This document shows, in pieces, positions 11,437 to 21,835 of a stretch of DNA of 64,000 bases (positions are counted from its first letter, which is position 1; every line of letters begins with the position of its first letter). A model generated the notes under the pieces. The model saw only the letters and a program-made list of their open reading frames with translations, had not been told where the DNA came from and did no database searches. A program made the translations under genes and the position numbers. Source of the DNA: Anisus vortex (Eukaryota; Mollusca; Gastropoda; Planorbidae); contig OX421502.1 in NCBI GenBank assembly GCA_949126835.1, forward strand, positions 41,315,473-41,379,472. The letters run 5' to 3'.

Positions 11437-14400
11437 CTGAAAATTGTCAAGGTACAAATGAACCATACCATACAAAGACCTGATAATTGTCTAGTTACAA
11501 ATTGTCGTTGCCAGGCGAAAACTGGCCAAGTCCAAAATAGCAAATTTTTCAGGAGAAGCAAAAAACTGCATAGATGGAGTAAACGAAACAACATAGCCAT
11601 TTTTTTTAGAAATAAAATTGGAGAAAATCTATTGGACAATACTACAAGATATTTTTAGACATCATGTGGGATATTCTAAGGAACATTTTGGTAAGAAAAA
11701 AAAAATGCAAATTTCTGACTTGGCCGGTTTTGGCCTGGCAACGACGAAATGATCCATGAAAGTATTCAAATTTCTTCGTCCTATTTATATATTTACATTT
11801 AACTTAAATTTCAAAGCAGCATTCACAAATTTCTGTTGTCATGGCATACTAGGGAATTGGGTGGTCAGCACAATGGCCAGCCGCCTTTACTTTACCCCAA
11901 CTAATGTCAGGTACCCATCGGGGCTGGGTAGACTCATGGACACCCTCTAGTCCCCAGAAAAAATCGTAGCCTTCACCAGGATTCAAATCCAGAACCTTCG
12001 GTATGCCAGCCACTCTGCCACCCTGCTTGTGTCAGCAACATTACAATTATTTCAAACATTGCAATGACTACCGGTATGGCTAAAAGTACAAGAAGAATCA
12101 GCACTACCTACGGTACCATAAATATTTTTGTTATTGAAAAAAAAAAACTTCAGTTTAAAAAGATAAGGTATAAACAACTTAATTGAAGTTTGTAGTTAAA
12201 GTTAAAAGTATCAAAATATACTTACGTCCAAAATAAAACGTATGTCTTAAGAAAATGTTAAGAAAAATGATCATGATCATAATCATTTGTCAAGAAATAT
12301 TAATTGCTATTCTTGAATTTGGTTCATTTTATTTGATTGAACAAGAAGGAAATATATGTGACCATCAACCACAAGTCACACTGTGCCCTAAGGTCATTTT
12401 TAGTTACCCTTATAGCGATTTGAATGCTGAATTCAATGGTGAAAACCAAATAGGATAAAAAGTCTATTAGCTATGTGTGTTTTACTGTAACCCTGTCCGA
12501 AACTTGATTTTGAGTAATTTCAAATTTATCATTTTGTTTTTTTTACATCAAACAATACAGGAAGTAACTTTTTAAATAATTTTAAAATAATTTAGAATTA
12601 TTTTAATTTATCTAAATCCGAAAATCCATATTTTAGACACCTACGACATATTTTCGGCTGTAGTTCAAAATAGCTCGAGGCACAAAGCAACTCATTTCAT
12701 GCTGTCTCCATTGGCAGTAATACAAGTAGTACACAAATATATTCTTCATACTGGCTTTTTTGGTTCAAGTAAAAAATCTAAAATACTCTTTTTTATGTTT
12801 ACAAATTAACCCTTTGAGACCTGGGCCCCTCTGAAAATAAAAAGCACTCCTGCCTGGGCCCCCCGAGAGGTAAATTGTGAACAATGGGGATGTGTAGGAA
12901 AAAGGACTTTGAGAACAAATATCTCACAAATAATGACAATCTGACAGCGCTTATAACTCATATATCATTAATTTATGTAAAAGAAATTTTTACTTGACTT
13001 CTAGACCTAATACATGACTAATTTTTCATATTTTTTTCAATAATAATTTGTTGGCCAATCTATTTTTGTTTGATGTGCTTTTTGGTTTTTCATAACAGTA
13101 ATACTCTTCCAAAAGAACCGGTAAAAGGGTTTCTCTGTCTGTATGTTTGATGTGCGCTGGACTGGTTAAAGGGTTTCTCTGTCAGTATGTTTGATGTGCG
13201 CTGGACTGGTTAAAGGGTTTCTCTGTCTGTATGTTTGATGTGCGCTGGACTGGTTAAAGGGTTTCTCTGTCTGTATGTTTGATGTGCGCTGGACTGGTTA
13301 AAGGGTTTCTCTGTCTGTATGTTTGATGTGCGCTGGACTGGTTAAAGGGTTTCTATACTTTTAATTATTTTCACTTCCCTGAATCAGTGTTAATAAAGGA
13401 TACAAATAATCCACCCAGTAAGCCATTACTAAATAAAATAGTTCTTGTCACAAAAAATGTATTCCAGCGAGAGCCTGCTTTTAGAAGTAAGAATACCTGA
13501 AAAACACACATTAAAAGAGGTCATGATTAATTATATTTTTTTCATATTTTATGTTAGGCCTACTTACAACAATAGAAGAAGTTAGAAAATAAAACAATTC
13601 TATAGTTATAAATTACACCAATAGTAGTAGTTATAACATAGAACAATAGAAATTACAACAATAGTAATGGTTAGAAATTATAACTATTACTGTTAAAACT
13701 TTGGAAAAACTGACATTTACACTGTTAGTGGAATTATTATTTTTAACTAATTTTGTATGAAAAAGCTTGATATTCATTGAAATCAAAATTTTTTTTTTAG
13801 TCTTAGTTGTAACTATTTGTGTGCATATTATTTGCCAAGATAAACAATGTCAGAAAATGGGCTATTTGTCCGGGGTGACAGTCTGATGCACATCTATGGG
13901 ATGTTTAGGGTTAGGTCCTAGTTTTGTTGTGATAGTTCCAATCAAGATATAATGTAGGCCTACTTTTAATAACACTTCTTTCTTGTTTCCCATTACTCTA
14001 TCACAACATATTGAATCACAACATATTGTATCACAACACATTGTATCACAACACATTATATCACAACATATTGTATCACAACATATTGAATCACAACACA
14101 TTATATCACAACACATTGTATCACAACATATTGAATCACAACACATTGAATCACAACACATTGTATCACAACACATTGTATCACAACACATTGTATCACA
14201 ACACATTGAATCACAACACATTGTATCACAACACATTGTATCACAACACATTGTATCACAACACATTGTATCACAACACATTGTATCACAACACATTGTA
14301 TCACAACACATTGTATCACAACACATTGTATCACAACATATTGAATCACAACACATTGTATCACAACATATTGAATCACAACACATTCAATCACAACATA

Positions 14401-17400
14401 TTGAATCACAACACATTGTATCACAACATATTGAATCACAACACATTGTATCACAACACATTGTATCACAACACATTGTATCACAACACATTGTATCACA
14501 ACATATTGAATCACAACACATTGTATCACAACATATTGAATCACAACACATTGTATCACAACACATTGTATCACAACACATTGTATCACAACATATTGAT
14601 TCACAACCCATTGTATCACAACATATTGAATCACAACACATTGTATCACAACATATTGAATCACAACACATTGTATCATAACATATTGAATCACAACACA
14701 TTGTATCACAACATATTGAATCACAACACATTGTATCACAACATATTGAATCACAACACATTGTATCACAACATATTGAATCACAACACATTGTATCACA
14801 ACATATTGTACCTCGAGAAAATCCTTACTATCTAGTACATAAAATTAATCTTAGTAATCACTACATAAAAAAAGATTCCTATTATATGACAAATACTAAA
14901 AGCAGAAAAGGTTCTTACTGAAAGCATAGCTGCTGTAACAAAATAAAATATGAAACCCCACAGACTGGTCAGTCCCATTACTCCTGCTGTAGCACCGGAT
15001 AGTGCAGATATAGATGTTCTACAGTATTCTAAGACGGATGCATTTTGACGTAAAGACATCTCACTGAAAGCAATGCCATCAGCTGAAATTGAAAATTACA
15101 CAAAAGTCAACATGATAATTTTCTATTACTCTATATTCTATTACTCTATACTCTATGCTCTATACTAGAGACCGACCAAAACCAAATTTTTAGTTTCAGC
15201 CGAAAACGAAAACATACCGAAAATTATACAATGACTTTCGGCCAAAACCGAAACCAAAAATTTAACTACAACTTTGGCCGAAACCGAAAAAAAAAACGAA
15301 AATGCGAAACAAATGATTTCAAAAGACTGCACATTTATGTGTAATATTAACTAGTTTGTGGGCACTCTATTTGAGTAAACCATTCTTTATAGTTATTAAA
15401 TAATCCGTTATTATTATCTTCAGTCTTCTACTTCACATTAGGGATGTTAATATCCTTTTTTTTTCTCAACACCTATTTTCGGTTCTAAATATCCGATTTT
15501 TTACCCATTTTCTGTTCACCCTCTCTGCCCCCGTGCTAAGTAAGTTAACTTATAGTTTGTAAAAGACAAATTTGCATTGATTATACTAAAAAATAATAAT
15601 ATGAAGGACCATTGATCCTTATAACGTGGTGAAATCTTTGTAAAAAAAAACATAGTTGATTTTGGATTAGCAGAAGTCAAAAGCTGTAGTGTCATGAATT
15701 TAGACCTTTATAATTATAATATAAATCAGTGGATGTTAGATGTATATGTTACACACATTAAAATAATATTTGTAGAATATAATTAAAATCCCAGACACAT
15801 CTATCTAGCGTTGATAGACGTCCGGCAATAAAATTAATCGTTTTTAAAAAGAACCTTACATGCTCTGCAAAATAGATTTTTTTAATTGCCTAACTTGCTT
15901 CTCAATCTACATTAAATAAAATGTTGGTTCAGTTTTACTCATATACAATTATTGACAGCTAATGTAATAAAACTGAACTGATTGTGGATTGTGAAACACT
16001 AAATATGTCATTCTTTTTGTCTCTCTATGTCCTCCGTTTGAAGTCCAAGTATCTCGCAACTTTACGTCTATCGGTCTGTTTGTCTGTTAAAGGAGCGTTC
16101 AGCATCAGTGTGGAAATTCCATTTTTGTTTGTTTTCGAATACGTAGATCAAATGTCTGTACCCACGACTAGCGTTAACATCTGGGTTATATGTTGTATGT
16201 GCTTGTATCGCAAATTCACAAGCAATATTCGGAATTAAAAAAAACAACAACTATAAGTCGCCTCTGACAAACGAGTGTTTGCAAGGAATATAATGTTAAG
16301 GAATTGTTTTGTGATAATCAAACACAAATATTTCTTCAGATAAAAAGATAAATAAATCGTGGGACACCTTCTTGAATGATTTCCTACCGTAATCCGGTTT
16401 TCGCTTAACATCCCTACTTCACACAGATTAATTCGTAACAGTTTTAAGTAAATGAAAGTATCAATAAGCAGAGTAATAGACGCAACACTAGCGTAGCATT
16501 TTGAATTTTGAAAGTTAAAATAGATATTCGGCTGATGACCGAAAGTCAATATCAGTTTCGGCCAAAACCGTAAACAAACCAAATACTAACCTTTTGTCTT
16601 CAGCCGAAACCGAATTCACGCCAAAAAAGGTTTTTTGCCTTTTTTCGGCGCCGAAACCGAAGCCGAATATCGGCCGGTCTCTACTCTATACTCTATTAAT
16701 CTATACTCTATTACTCTATGCTCTATTACTCTATGCCATGCCAGAGAAATACAAATGCCATCCCAAGGGATAAAAAAAAGGGAAGATAAATTTATAATGT
16801 TATTTTCTTAACCCCAGTAGTCTTGCAATTTGTTAAGCTTGACATGGTGCTAAGTTGGAGTTAAAATATGAGTCAGCCCAAGAAAAAATATAAATATAAA
16901 CATATTTATAATATATTCATATATTTAATATTGGGCCATTTTTTTATTTAAATTTTATTATAGACCTAGATTATTCATGGGGCACAGTGGCCATGCGGAA
17001 GCGCATTCGGCTGGCGTACAGAAGGTCCCGGGTTCGAATCCTGGTGCAGGCTAGGATTTTTTCCCGGGTCTGGAGGGTGTCCCTGAGTCTACCCAGCTCT
17101 GATGGGTACCTGACCTTAGTTGGAATAAAGTAAAGGTTGCTGTGCATAGTGCTGGCCACACAATTACCTAGTATGCCGTGGCCACGGAAACTGGTGAACG
17201 CTGCTTCATCGGCCCTATAGATCAATTTGGTCCGACGGGATACCTTACTTACTAGATTATTCTAGGCCTAGGCCTAGAATTATTTTGTTTTAGACAAGTC
17301 ACTTTGCAAATTGGGCTAGTGATGAAACATTCCATAGCATGAATAGAATTTATTTAATAGCCCAAATTTACTTCATAATTTATATAAATAGCCTGGGCGA

Positions 17401-20350
17401 CCTGGCTATTATAATAACTGAATGAATAAACACAAAGAAATTTTGAAAAATGGTAGGCTTAAATAAAACGAATAGGAATATCTAAATCAATATGAATATC
17501 AAATATTCAAATATATAAAATTGAATAGCCTATGTTGTTAGGTACTTTTGAACTCAGTGCTTTGACCTATCCTATGACTAGGCTATGACTGAGGCTATGT
17601 GTACTATGTCGTCTAGTCTATATTATATAATATTAAATGTAGTTTTTTTAATAAAACTTAGGACTTTGGTCTTTTTCAAAAGTTGACAAACGAGTTTTTG
17701 TGTTTTCCAGACTATAGGCATAGCCCCATATGATCCATATGCCTATAGTATAGTCTACTATAGTATACTATGTCTATGTTACTATTACTATGTATTGTGT
17801 AGTATGGTGTTGGAATACCTAAGCCTATTATAAGTATCATACCTATGTTTTATGGCCTATGCCTATGCCTAGGCCCTATGGCCATGGGCCATGGCAGTAG
17901 AAACACTTATCTTCTGATATTAATTATTAGGCATAATCCCGCATTATATATTATCTTATCTTATACATTACAGACGCTCCTTCTATAAAAAATAAAGAAG
18001 ATTATTGCGTCCTACGCTCATCCATTTACCATTATATTGAATATATTAAGGCAGGTTTCACAAAATGGCCACCAAATGATGGAGATTTATTGTTTATTTA
18101 AAAAATAAAAATTGTTGATACAAAATGCTGTTTTTTTTACTTGTATGTATTTATATGTCCATAAAGTATCAGCTGCATCAGTATTGTATGTTTTAATTAT
18201 ATTTTTGTGTTGTTTATATTAATTTAAACACCCTCAAACGTTACATAATTCACCGATCCCATTTCCCGATTTTTTGTATACATTTGAAAATCACTTCATC
18301 ATCATCATCATCTGTCCTTTGGGTTCCTTGTGGAACATAGGGCCTCTGTCAAAGCACGCCACTCTTCACGGTCTCTTGCTAGTCGCTTCAATTCTTCCCA
18401 GCTCTTTCCAGTTCTTTCAGTTTCATCCAGTATGCTTCGTCTCCATGTTCGCTTGGGTCTTCCTCTATGCCGTTTACCCTGGGGATTCCACTCTAAGGCC
18501 TGTCTAGCTCTGTTGTTGTTATCTTTCCTGAGGGTGTGTCCAATCCATCTCACTTACCAGCAATAAATAGAGCCGAAATATAAAGTTTTTTTAATGTTTA
18601 ACATTCATAAACATCTTTATAGAAGGAGCGTCTGTAATGTATAAGATAAGATAAGATAAGATGTTAATTTTCCCTAGGCCACCATTAGAAGCACAAAAAA
18701 ATGTTTATCTTTTGAAAAAAACGTGTTTTAAAAAGCCCTAATTTTTACGGCCTATCGGTGAATTTTTTTCCGCCGCCGAGACTAAGTCTAAAACTAGATC
18801 TAAAATAAGATTTATCTATGTAATTTCGTAAAACTCTTTTAATTTTAACCAGAAATTTAATTCTTTTCATAAAAACAAAGTTTGTTTTAAATATTTATCC
18901 GAAGAATTCATTTTATTAGTAAATAAATGAAAATCGATTGGTACAAAAAAGGCTTCGGACTAGCAAAGATAACGTTCGCTGTCAAAACAAGATTCGAGAT
19001 TACGGTCAATTTAAATGCACACGTGCGAATTATAGAATGTAAATCCGATCGGATAGCTTAAAAATTACATTTGATGCACTTTTTGAGTTCGCAAAAAGAG
19101 GATTTTTATTTTTTTTATTTTTAACTCCATTCGGTGCAAAAAGTTCGCTTTTTGGAACGTTCGATCGATGTCAAAAAAGTATTTTCTAAAACACTATTTA
19201 CACATTTATTTTCCGATTTCCGACTATTTGTGTACTATCTACGGCAACAAAATACTATTATTTATAGTTTTAAACTAAATTTACGCAAACTATTGTGGTT
19301 AAAAATCCTTTTTTTTGCTTTTAACACACACGCTTTGTTTACGTCCAATAAAGCCACGTTTTTTCAAAATGGCGGCGACTTCGGTAGTTCTAGACTTTAT
19401 GATGCCCGAGTGCGAAATCACGTTTTATTGTAAAAATAATAATAAAACACAACACAAACACTGATATATTTACGTTTTGTGAGTTTATTTGTCATAAAAG
19501 TATCAATTTCAACAATATTGATATTGTATTATTGTGTGTTTTAATGCTAGTTTGATGATGTTTAGTCTAACTCATTTTGTAGCCCCAGGAACTTTTTGAT
19601 AGAGGGAATTTCCCGATTTTTAAATGATTAATTATAAAATATTGAAATATCAGCTGACTTTATAAGTGTCATATTTGGATTTCTGGGCTTTTAGGCTTTA
19701 AAATGACATATAATACTATACTATAACTATAGCTTAACATTATTTTTTATAAAAAAAACTTTAAAAATGGGAAATCCTGAAATCCTTATTGTGAAACCTG
19801 CCTTAATATATTACTAAAGAAACTAAACTAATTAGTCTAATGACTCTAATTGAGTCTAACGACTCTAATGGTTGGGCAGTTAAGACACTACAAACTAATT
19901 GTGACTAATCATACTCATAGACTATCGAAGCCATAGTACCCGCGCGCACCCCCCCCCCTCCCGTGGCAGCGATACCCGCACGGGATTTTGCCACGTATTT
20001 ATACAGATACAGATACAGGCCCCTACTAAGACTAATGACTTTATTTATAATGATAATGATCTAGACTAGATCTAGTCTAGTCTAGATCTAAATCGACTAA
20101 CTCTAATAATAATAGGCCTACTCTTAAACTTAATGATCTAATCAATCTAATCACTAGTCACTAGCCCAATCAATAGCTCGCTAAACGTTTTCAGTTGAAT
20201 TTTTTAGAACACTAATACGAAAACCCTTTCGGGAGCAATCTGAACCCAAAAATTGGCAAAAAAAAATAGCAAATAGAATTTATTTTGTAATAAAAGAAAA
20301 TTTGGCCTACATTTTCTACTTTTTCGTGTTCTCACTGCAATGGTGGCCAT
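11406..20350 (-). CDS. EMC6: EMC6, ER membrane protein complex subunit 6 (spliced, five exons)
   Basis: Coding exons on the - strand are 20350-20311, 15082-14919, 13496-13404, 12245-12226 and 11436-11406. Phases agree at every junction and the product is 115 residues (human EMC6 is 110). Family hallmarks read in order: [16 protein letters not shown], a GFIFYF transmembrane stretch, [14 protein letters not shown] joined to TYVLFWT, and the invariant C-terminus [12 protein letters not shown]6 is a small multi-pass core subunit of the ER membrane complex, which inserts transmembrane segments of client proteins; this role is known for the family. Most splice sites are good (GTAAGA, GTAAGT, pyrimidine-AG). 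Exon 1 and exon 3 donors (GTAGGC, GTATCC) are weak. The start at 20350 has a fair context (ACAAAAATGG). Introns carry a 15-bp array, a 44-bp array, a SINE, a fold-back element and larger elements. Confidence 0.85.
11415..11500 (-). repeat. 43-bp tandem duplication of EMC6 terminal exon plus acceptor
   Basis: Units 11415-11457 and 11458-11500 match at 39 of 43 bases. Each contains a splice acceptor (TTTCAG or TATCAG) followed by the start of the last coding exon. The transcript-upstream copy reads SLYGMVHLY after its acceptor at 11480-11481, the other FLYGMVHVY. Use of the upstream acceptor would read through in another frame and add about 20 residues before a stop. Confidence 0.9.
11504..11746. 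mobile_element. Fold-back element in EMC6 intron 4
   Basis: The left arm GTCGTTGCCAGGCGAAAACT is followed by GGCCAAGTC. The right arm at 11714-11746 is its inverse with a few changes (GACTTGGCCGG ... GGCCTGGCAACGAC). The arms are about 30-45 bp and the interior is AT-rich and non-coding. No clear target duplication is seen. It is a MITE-like palindrome ending a few bases from the duplicated EMC6 exon. Confidence 0.7.
11808..12028 (-). mobile_element. Diverged SINE copy in EMC6 intron 4
   Basis: Read on the - strand this matches the SINE at 268-541 and 16977-17251 from the B-box region (GGATTTGAATCCTGGTG) through to GAATGCTGC, with many substitutions. The tRNA-like 5' end is eroded. It is the oldest-looking copy in the window. 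Confidence 0.8.
12226..12245 (-). CDS. EMC6: EMC6 exon 4, 20-nt microexon (TYVLFW)
   Basis: On the - strand, CATTTTCTTAAG precedes 20 bases coding Thr-Tyr-Val-Leu-Phe-Trp plus AC of a split Thr codon, then the strong donor GTAAGTAT. The residues are identical to the conserved human stretch between GGLF and FLYG, and the phases (0 in, 2 out) fit both neighbours exactly. It was found by looking for the missing conserved residues, so length is not its support; identity, phase and donor are. Confidence 0.88.
12246..13120. other. EMC6 intron 3, unassigned part
   Basis: This is AT-rich sequence without exons. At about 12807 the text TTAACCCTTTGAGACCTGGG looks like the end of a piggyBac-type element (TTAA followed by CCCTTTG), but no matching right end is visible. 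Confidence 0.35.
13121..13354. repeat. 44-bp minisatellite, about 5 units, in EMC6 intron 3
   Basis: Units begin GGTTAAAGGGTTTCTCTGTC and end GCGCTGGACT. The repeat stops at 13354, some 50 bp from the EMC6 exon 3 donor at 13403. One unit has TCAG for TCTG; otherwise the units are nearly identical. Confidence 0.93.
13404..13496 (-). CDS. EMC6: EMC6 exon 3 ([10 protein letters not shown]...GGLF)
   Basis: The acceptor GTGTTTTTCAG leads into 31 codons in phase 0: [15 protein letters not shown], then a stretch ending GLLGGLF. This matches the second half of EMC6 through the Gly-Gly-Leu-Phe before the last helix. The donor TTATTT|GTATCC is non-consensus but gives the right phase for the microexon. 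A later donor at 13374 would put a polar stretch in place of the helix and was rejected. Confidence 0.85.
13497..13998. other. EMC6 intron 2, AT-rich part
   Basis: It contains ATAGTAGTTATAAC-type simple variation (13600-13690) and no exon or element. Confidence 0.35.
13999..14811. repeat. 15-bp minisatellite, about 54 units, in EMC6 intron 2
   Basis: The unit is TATCACAACACATTG with variants GAATC for GTATC and CATATTG for CACATTG, which partly alternate toward the right end. Because 15 is a multiple of three and the unit lacks stops in several frames, long open frames appear on both strands. They are artefacts of the repeat, not genes. The array ends 107 bp from the EMC6 exon 2 donor. Confidence 0.97.
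14919..15082 (-). CDS. EMC6: EMC6 exon 2 ([16 protein letters not shown])
   Basis: The acceptor CAATTTCAG|CT completes a Ser codon begun by exon 1. Then 54 codons run from [13 protein letters not shown] through the family signature [16 protein letters not shown] and a hydrophobic [12 protein letters not shown] helix to Ser. The donor is TTTCA|GTAAGA. This is the most diagnostic exon of the gene. Confidence 0.92.
15158..16691. mobile_element. hAT-like element with perfect 8-bp TSD in EMC6 intron 1
   Basis: The element spans 15166-16683. The ends TAGAGACCGACC and GGCCGGTCTCTA form terminal inverted repeats, flanked by the direct 8-bp duplication CTCTATAC at 15158-15165 and 16684-16691. Subterminal sequence is full of CGAAACCGAAA/TTTCGG motifs on both sides. 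No transposase is recognised in 1518 bp, so it is probably non-autonomous. The 8-bp duplication is typical of hAT. It sits inside a CTCTATTACT-type simple repeat (15121-15165 and 16684-16735). Confidence 0.85.
16966..17262 (+). mobile_element. tRNA-derived SINE with perfect 11-bp TSD
   Basis: The SINE occupies 16977-17251, flanked by the identical 11-mer CTAGATTATTC at 16966-16976 and 17252-17262. The B box GGTTCGAATCC (17030-17040) is a perfect consensus match, better than in the copy at 268-541. An intact duplication and promoter suggest a recent insertion. It lies in EMC6 intron 1, opposite to the gene. Confidence 0.92.
17263..17940. other. Low-complexity intron 1 DNA
   Basis: This region is rich in CTATG/CATAG and ATGGCC words, with small palindromes around ATAGTATAGTCTACTATAG (17750-17770). 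No exon or defined element. Confidence 0.35.
17945..18022 (-). mobile_element. ATAAG-tailed retroposon end (- strand copy)
   Basis: On the - strand this reads ATGAGCGTAGGACGCAATAA, then TCTTC, AGAAGGAGCGTCTGTAATG and TATAAGATAAGATAA. The same block occurs at 30669, 42533, 46806 and in broken form near 37549 (+). A short tandem tail at a constant 3' end is typical of a LINE or SINE retroposon. Confidence 0.7.
18296..18560 (-). mobile_element. LINE 3' end (RT C-terminal region) with GAT-repeat tail
   Basis: The - strand translation gives [18 protein letters not shown] followed by [28 protein letters not shown] and a stop. This is the conserved end of ORF2 in a common animal non-LTR family. The 3' tail is (GAT)n (CATCATCATCATC on the + strand at 18298-18310). 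It is 5'-truncated and inserted in the GGCAGG element. Confidence 0.85.
18600..18663 (+). mobile_element. Fragment of ATAAG-tailed retroposon
   Basis: It contains AGAAGGAGCGTCTGTAATG and then TATAAGATAAGATAAGATAA. Only the last part of the family is present. It lies beside the LINE fragment inside the GGCAGG element. Confidence 0.7.
19803..20310. other. EMC6 intron 1, proximal part
   Basis: Rich in GACTCTAAT/TAGTC words (19810-19870, 20020-20160), with one GC-rich patch at about 19937-19985 containing a run of Cs. No exon is recognised. Confidence 0.35.
20311..20350 (-). CDS. EMC6: EMC6 exon 1 ([13 protein letters not shown])
   Basis: The 40 bases encode [13 protein letters not shown] plus one base that joins CT of exon 2 to give Ser, so the phase is exact. 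A basic N-terminus of this length is normal for EMC6. ATG context is ACAAAAATGG. The donor AAAT|GTAGGC is weak. The exon is short and distant (5.2 kb), so it is less certain than the others. The upstream side (20351-20450) with AT repeats would be 5' UTR or promoter. Confidence 0.62.
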
Positions 20351-20765
20351 TTTTGTTATTGCTTTAGATGCTGCGGTTATTGGCCTTGCAAATTTGCGCA
20401 CTGAACTATATATATTATATATCATATATATATTCACTGAGCTCTAATATATAGCTCAGTGTATATATTACATGTAAGCTTAGCCTATATATATATATAT
20501 ATTATTATATAGCCTACAAATAATTAACATGTGTCAAATTAAAATAGTAGACCTTTTGTAGATATACTTGCTACCTTAATTATCTTATATTTGAAACAAT
20601 CCATTGCAAACCATGGTTTTAGCTTAGTCGTGTATTTTGTTAAGAGTTTCAAGGATAAGAATGATTTATTCAACAGATATGGCTCAATTATCATTTTCAA
20701 TGCATTCTAACAGTACCAAATTTAGCCGTTTAATGGCTTCAATAGAAACATATTAAAAAGACTAC
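20351..20765. other. EMC6 upstream region with (TA)n tracts
   Basis: Two AT tracts (20405-20435 and 20484-20508) flank the near-palindrome GAGCTCTAATATATAGCTC at about 20440-20458. The transcription start of EMC6 should be here if exon 1 is right. No clear TATA or initiator choice can be made in so AT-rich a region. Confidence 0.35.
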
Positions 20766-21195
20766 TGACACTCCGCCTTCTTACAGTACAGGACCTGTAA
20801 GCCTGATCAATGCATATGCTCCAACCCTTTATGCCACTAAGCTAGGAGCTCAAGGATGAGTTTCATGGCCAACTCGAACTAGCAATTAGTAAAATTCCCA
20901 AAGAGGAATCTCTGATACTCTTAGGTGACTTCAATGCTAGGGTGGGCACCGACCATGAATCCCTGGCATTGGGAAGATGAACAACAATGGCCAACGACTC
21001 CTAGAAATGTGCACCTATCACAACCTCAGTATCACCAAATATCATTTTCCAACCCGCACCACAAGCTGTCCTGGTGACACCCCTGATCCAAACATCGGCA
21101 TCAACTCGACCTGATCACTACCAGACGGATTACACTGAGGTGCATTTCGCTCACTTGTACTCGTCACAGCGCCGATTGCGATACCGACCACTCAT

Positions 21196-21835
21196 TAAGC
21201 TTATTTATAGTTAATAATAATAATAGTATTTATATATAGCGATAATTAAAAGACATAATGTAAGCTCAAAGCGCATCAAAAACGGAGGACAAAACATACA
21301 TACAAATACAAGTGATTAACATATAATGGCTAGGGTTATAGAAAACCAGACGAAAATAAACGATAGAACTGATTTCTAAAGGTGAATCTTAAAATAGTGA
21401 GTCTTTAAGTTCTTTTTGAAAGTGTCATAGCAGGCGGTTTTCTGAGCTTGAGGGGGAGCGAGTTCCATACCTTCGGGCCAAATGATGAGAAGGCTCTCAT
21501 ACCACAAGTCTGCAGCGAAAAACGCGGCACAACCAGTAAAGAGGAGTCTGCTGAACGAAGATCTCTTTGCGGCGCATATGCTGAAATTAGTCCACTGAAG
21601 TATGATGGAATTCTGTTATTGTTTAAACATTGGTGGCAAAGTGATGCAATTTTAAATTCAATTCTTGCTTTCACTGAAAGCCAATGTAACGAGCGAAGAA
21701 GGGCGGTTCCCGAGACTCGTTTTGACTTGCGCATAACCAAACGCGCGGTACTATTCTGTATTCGCTGTAGCCTGGCGATTTTGTCTTCGGGCAGTTTTCA
21801 GCAAGTTAAAATTAATTCCAAGGAAATAGCACTGC
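21196..21835 (-). mobile_element. L2/CR1-type LINE fragment nested in the larger LINE
   Basis: On the - strand 21795-21405 translates as DKIARLQRIQNSTARLV, LLRSLHWLSVKARIEFKI, IPSYFSGLISAYAP, LRSADSSLLVVPR and MRAFSSFGPKVWNSLPLKLR, the conserved C-terminus of L2/CR1-like reverse transcriptases. The 3' UTR contains a GCGCTTTGAGC-like box (about 21266). It is 5'-truncated and splits the host LINE between its endonuclease and RT parts. Confidence 0.87.

Larger units (their letters stand above)
18050..19802. mobile_element. GGCAGG-TIR element, copy 1 (interrupted)
   Basis: Terminal inverted repeats GGCAGGTTTCACAA/TTGTGAAACCTGCC are flanked by TTAA on both sides (18046-18049, 19803-19806). The interior is homologous to the two copies at 37778-40663 but carries an extra block of about 370 bp (18290-18663) holding a LINE fragment and a retroposon tail. 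No transposase is seen. TTAA would fit a piggyBac-type target, but the other copies are not flanked by TTAA. Confidence 0.8.

Noticed and set aside
11523..11545. LLFWT read on the - strand, seeming to supply the missing EMC6 residues before FLYGMVHVY
   Set aside because: It lies in the arm of a fold-back element and lacks a GT donor. The 20-nt exon at 12226-12245 gives the exact conserved residues with proper splice sites.
13375..13403. Alternative longer EMC6 exon 3 using a donor at 13374
   Set aside because: The phase would fit the last exon directly, but it would replace the conserved hydrophobic TYVLFWT with a polar stretch. The microexon explains the locus better.
13862..14835. Long open frames on both strands (SQHIV repeats, Cys-rich CCDTMCCD repeats)
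   Set aside because: They arise from a 15-bp tandem unit without stops, overlap on opposite strands, and lie within EMC6 intron 2.
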